Source: Embiotoca jacksoni (taxonomy: Eukaryota; Chordata; Actinopteri; Embiotocidae). Taken from it: a stretch of 64,000 nt of DNA. A program made the position numbers and the translations under genes. The DNA is taken from positions 3,166,428 through 3,230,427 of the forward strand of contig JAKOON010000040.1 in assembly GCA_022577435.1 (NCBI GenBank). Reading direction: 5' to 3'. The notes beneath the pieces were generated by a model. The model was not told the origin of the DNA. It did not search any database and saw nothing but the letters and a program-made list of their open reading frames with translations. This document shows positions 61,427 through 64,000 of the stretch, one piece after another. Position 1 is the first letter of the stretch. Every line of letters begins with the position of its first letter.

Positions 61427-62404
61427 ATCGCCACCACCATGTTTCACTGTTGGGATTGTATTGGGCAGGTGATGAGCAGTGCCTGGTTTTCTCCACACAT
61501 ACCCCTTAGAATTAACGCCAAAAAGTTCAATCTTGGTCTCATCAGACCAGAGAATCTTATTTCTCATAGTCTGGGAGTCCTTCATGTGTTTTTTGGCAAA
61601 CTCTATGCGGGCTTCCATATGTCTTGCACTGAGGAGAGGCTTCCGTCGGGCCACTCTGCCATAAAGCCCCGACTGGTGGAGGGCTGCAGTGATAGTTGAC
61701 TTTGTGGAACTTTCTCCCATCTCCCTACTGCATCTCTGGAGCTCAGCCACAGTGATCTTTGGGTTCTTCTTTACCTCTCTCACCAAGGCTCTTCTCCCAC
61801 GATTGCTCAGTTTGGCTGGACGGCCAGGTCTAGGAAGAGTTCTGGTCGTCCCAAACTTCTTCCATTTAAGGATTATGGAGGCCACTGTGCTTATTAATTA
61901 TTATAATGTAATATTATAATTATTACAAATTATTTTGTAACCTTGGCCAGATCTGTGCCTTGCCACAATTCTGTCTCTGAGCTCCTTGGACAGTTCCTTC
62001 GACCTCATGATTCTCATTTGCTCTGACATGCACTGTGAGCTGTAAGGTCTTATATAGACAGGTGTGTGCCTTTCCTAATCAAGTCCAATCAGTTTAATTA
62101 AACACAGCTGGACTCCAATGAAGGAGTAGAACCATCTCAAGGAGGATCAGAAGAAATGGACAGCATGTGAGTTAAATATGAGTGTCACAGCAAAGGGTCT
62201 GAATACTTATGACCATGTGATATTTCAGTTTTTCTTTTTTAATAAATTTGCACAAATTTCTACATTTCTGTTTTTTTCTGTCAACATGGGGTGCTTAGTG
62301 TACATTAATGAGAAATAAAATGAACTTTTTTGATTTTAGCAAATGGCTGCAATGAAACAAAGAGTGAAAAATGTAAAGGGGTCTGAATACTTTCCGTACC
62401 CACT
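61427..62404 (-). mobile_element. Truncated Tc1/mariner-type transposon with one terminal repeat
   Basis: The 5' terminal repeat starts at 62404 next to TA and reads CAGTGGGTACGGAAAGTATT, then CAGACCCCTTTACATT, a well-known fish Tc1 terminus. The transposase starts MRSKELSKELRDRIVARHRS (about 62007). An AT-rich segment (61887-61940) has replaced the next codons. It then continues as ILKWKKFGTTRTLPRPGRPA and SDETKIELFG (first catalytic Asp), and stops at PTVKHGGG, where an A-run (minus strand) replaces everything downstream. The second Asp, the Glu and the 3' terminal repeat are absent, so it cannot move on its own. Confidence 0.88.
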
Positions 62405-62409
62405 GTATG

Positions 62410-64000
62410 GCAGTTCAAATTTAAAAATACAAAACAACATTTCCTTATATCCAATGAGTTGGCCCAAAAAGTGATTAAATCCACAGACGTTCCCGGTCTG
62501 GAGAAGAGTTTTTAAAAGTCCCTGAAATTCCCCGATTCCCTGATGTACCCTCTGTGAACCTTCGCCAACACAGACGATACCATTCACAGAGCTGTACTGC
62601 TGGCTGTGGATGGAGCCATCCAAATTTCTACAGGTAAGAAAAGGTTCAACACAATATGAAAAACATGAGCTCTGCCACAATGGAAAAATTGATTAGGAAT
62701 TTAAAAGGACCTGCATCTGAGGAACCCTTCAGAGGAGTCCAGGCCTCGAAGGGTCAGAGCTGTTTTAGTATCATGAAGGAGGACTGACATGTCCGGTTGA
62801 ACAGTATTTTTTTATAAAGTCGCCCACATGTCAGTTTCAGCGGACCATTGTACCTACTTCTAACACAAAAATATCCAATAGAAAAAAACTGTCCAAATTG
62901 AAGTTATGTCAGCATATTTTTATTGACGCTCTGCCTTCCTCCACACACTCCAAACCGCAGGCACACTATGGAGGTCCACTGCCTTGCTCAAGAACGCACC
63001 AGCAGGACACTCCTCAGCTCTTATAAAGACATGACTGCAGGTTTCGCAGATCCATGGCCTCTCTGCTGCAGGACTTCATATGCTCCCTCTCTGTCATCAC
63101 AGGATGTGGTCTGACATGAAGGAGCAGCAGAACACTCTGCCATGCTCTGCGGTGAACACAGAGGCCGCCTCTCCACTTTCTGCTCAGACGCTGCATCAGC
63201 TTTTGTGTTTAATGACCTTTTTGTTTTTGCTCTGAATGATGGTCGTGGGTTGCCCAATGTGGTGACAAAATTTCTCCGGGTGCAACACAAAAAAAACAGA
63301 ACTGTGAAGTATGTCACAGCAAGCTCAATATATGACCACCAGCTTGTAAATTCAACTGCAAAAAACCTGAAACCCTTCAGAGAAGTTTGACTGTTGATTT
63401 GTATTGGGTTGAATTGTAGAGGTGAATCACTATAGTGGGTACACAAAACAAACCTTATTACACAACTTTCTACTAAGAATGGTGAGTGGAATGATGATTT
63501 TGTAATCAAGTAATTGAATCAAGTTTAACATGACACTGGATATGAAACAGTGTTTGTACCTATAAGCATCTGAAATGAAGATTATTTCTCACGGTCACAA
63601 TTGCAACTTAACTCTTTTTTTTTTTTTACTGGCTTTGGGAAAGAAATTAAACTTTTAAATGAAAAACTAAGATTTTCTTGATGAACATTCATGAATGATC
63701 ACATGCCCTGATCAGTTTATTTCCTGCTTGGACCTCTGGAATAAAATTTCTTCCTCAGATTTCTACAAATGGATGTACGTAAAAATCTTTAAATAACTGA
63801 ATTAACATATTTGTTGTATTCAGGAGGTTTAAGGAGAAAAAGCACATGTTCTCAACTGTAATACACATTTTGGTACTAAAGTGGTTGAGGAAGTATAGAG
63901 ATATACCTTTATCTTAAACCACAAGGCCTCTAAAATTCACAACATAGATCTTTACTGACACCTTGTGGCAAATGTTCAAAATTAAAATTGCCTAATTTTT
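62410..64000. other. Right-hand flank without recognised features
   Basis: No exon, RNA gene or complete element was identified. Short frames on both strands lack domains. Confidence 0.5.

Overview
This is eukaryotic, vertebrate and almost certainly teleost DNA. Coding sequence is sparse and split by introns, (CA)n and other microsatellites are abundant, and the interspersed elements are typical of fish (Tc1, hAT with BED fingers, Harbinger, Rex1/CR1-type LINEs). The protein-coding exons are vertebrate orthologues I recognise by sequence: MYO18A, AAMDC, a relic of INTS4 and a fish-style two-Ig-domain receptor.

From the left edge to about 38.5 kb the window is the 5' part of an unconventional myosin-XVIIIa gene on the minus strand. 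A noncoding first exon lies near 38.3-38.5 kb and the 340-codon PDZ exon at 35.2-36.3 kb. Then comes a 31-kb intron, then exons at 4.1, 2.1 and 0.7-0.9 kb that enter the motor domain; the rest lies beyond the left edge. Inside the large intron sit a long basic/proline-rich exon (9.2-10.2 kb) and two microexons. They splice in frame to the shared exon and look like the 5' end of a PDZ-less isoform resembling Myo18A-gamma. A possible muscle promoter with a perfect MEF2 site lies near 14.6-15.0 kb. The same intron holds a complete, apparently intact hAT transposon with perfect 15-bp terminal repeats and an 8-bp target duplication, a decayed TRIM/B30.2 pseudogene, several MITE fragments and a 235-bp ACGC array.

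From 38.5 to 45 kb the DNA is mostly a transposon graveyard: LINE 3' ends, a deleted BED-finger hAT and a defective Tc1 fused to LINE sequence. AAMDC is complete at 45.5-47.2 kb (plus strand, three coding exons, 122 aa) with Harbinger-like remains in its first coding intron. Convergent to it at 48.7-50.4 kb is a minus-strand INTS4 relic in which an N-terminal exon is joined directly to C-terminal exons, with the middle of the gene missing. AAMDC and INTS4 are also neighbours in human (11q14.1), so the relic sits in an ancestral location. A nearly full-length LINE with a mutated reverse transcriptase follows at 50.5-53.9 kb.

From 55.4 to 58.9 kb a minus-strand gene encodes a 291-aa signal peptide / Ig / Ig / transmembrane protein of unknown name. 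The remainder to 64 kb holds a truncated Tc1 with one terminal repeat, other repeat copies, a short interstitial telomeric block and an unassigned signal-peptide-like exon. No tRNA, rRNA, CRISPR or prokaryotic feature was seen. Exon boundaries are my reading of splice consensus plus homology and were not confirmed by transcripts.
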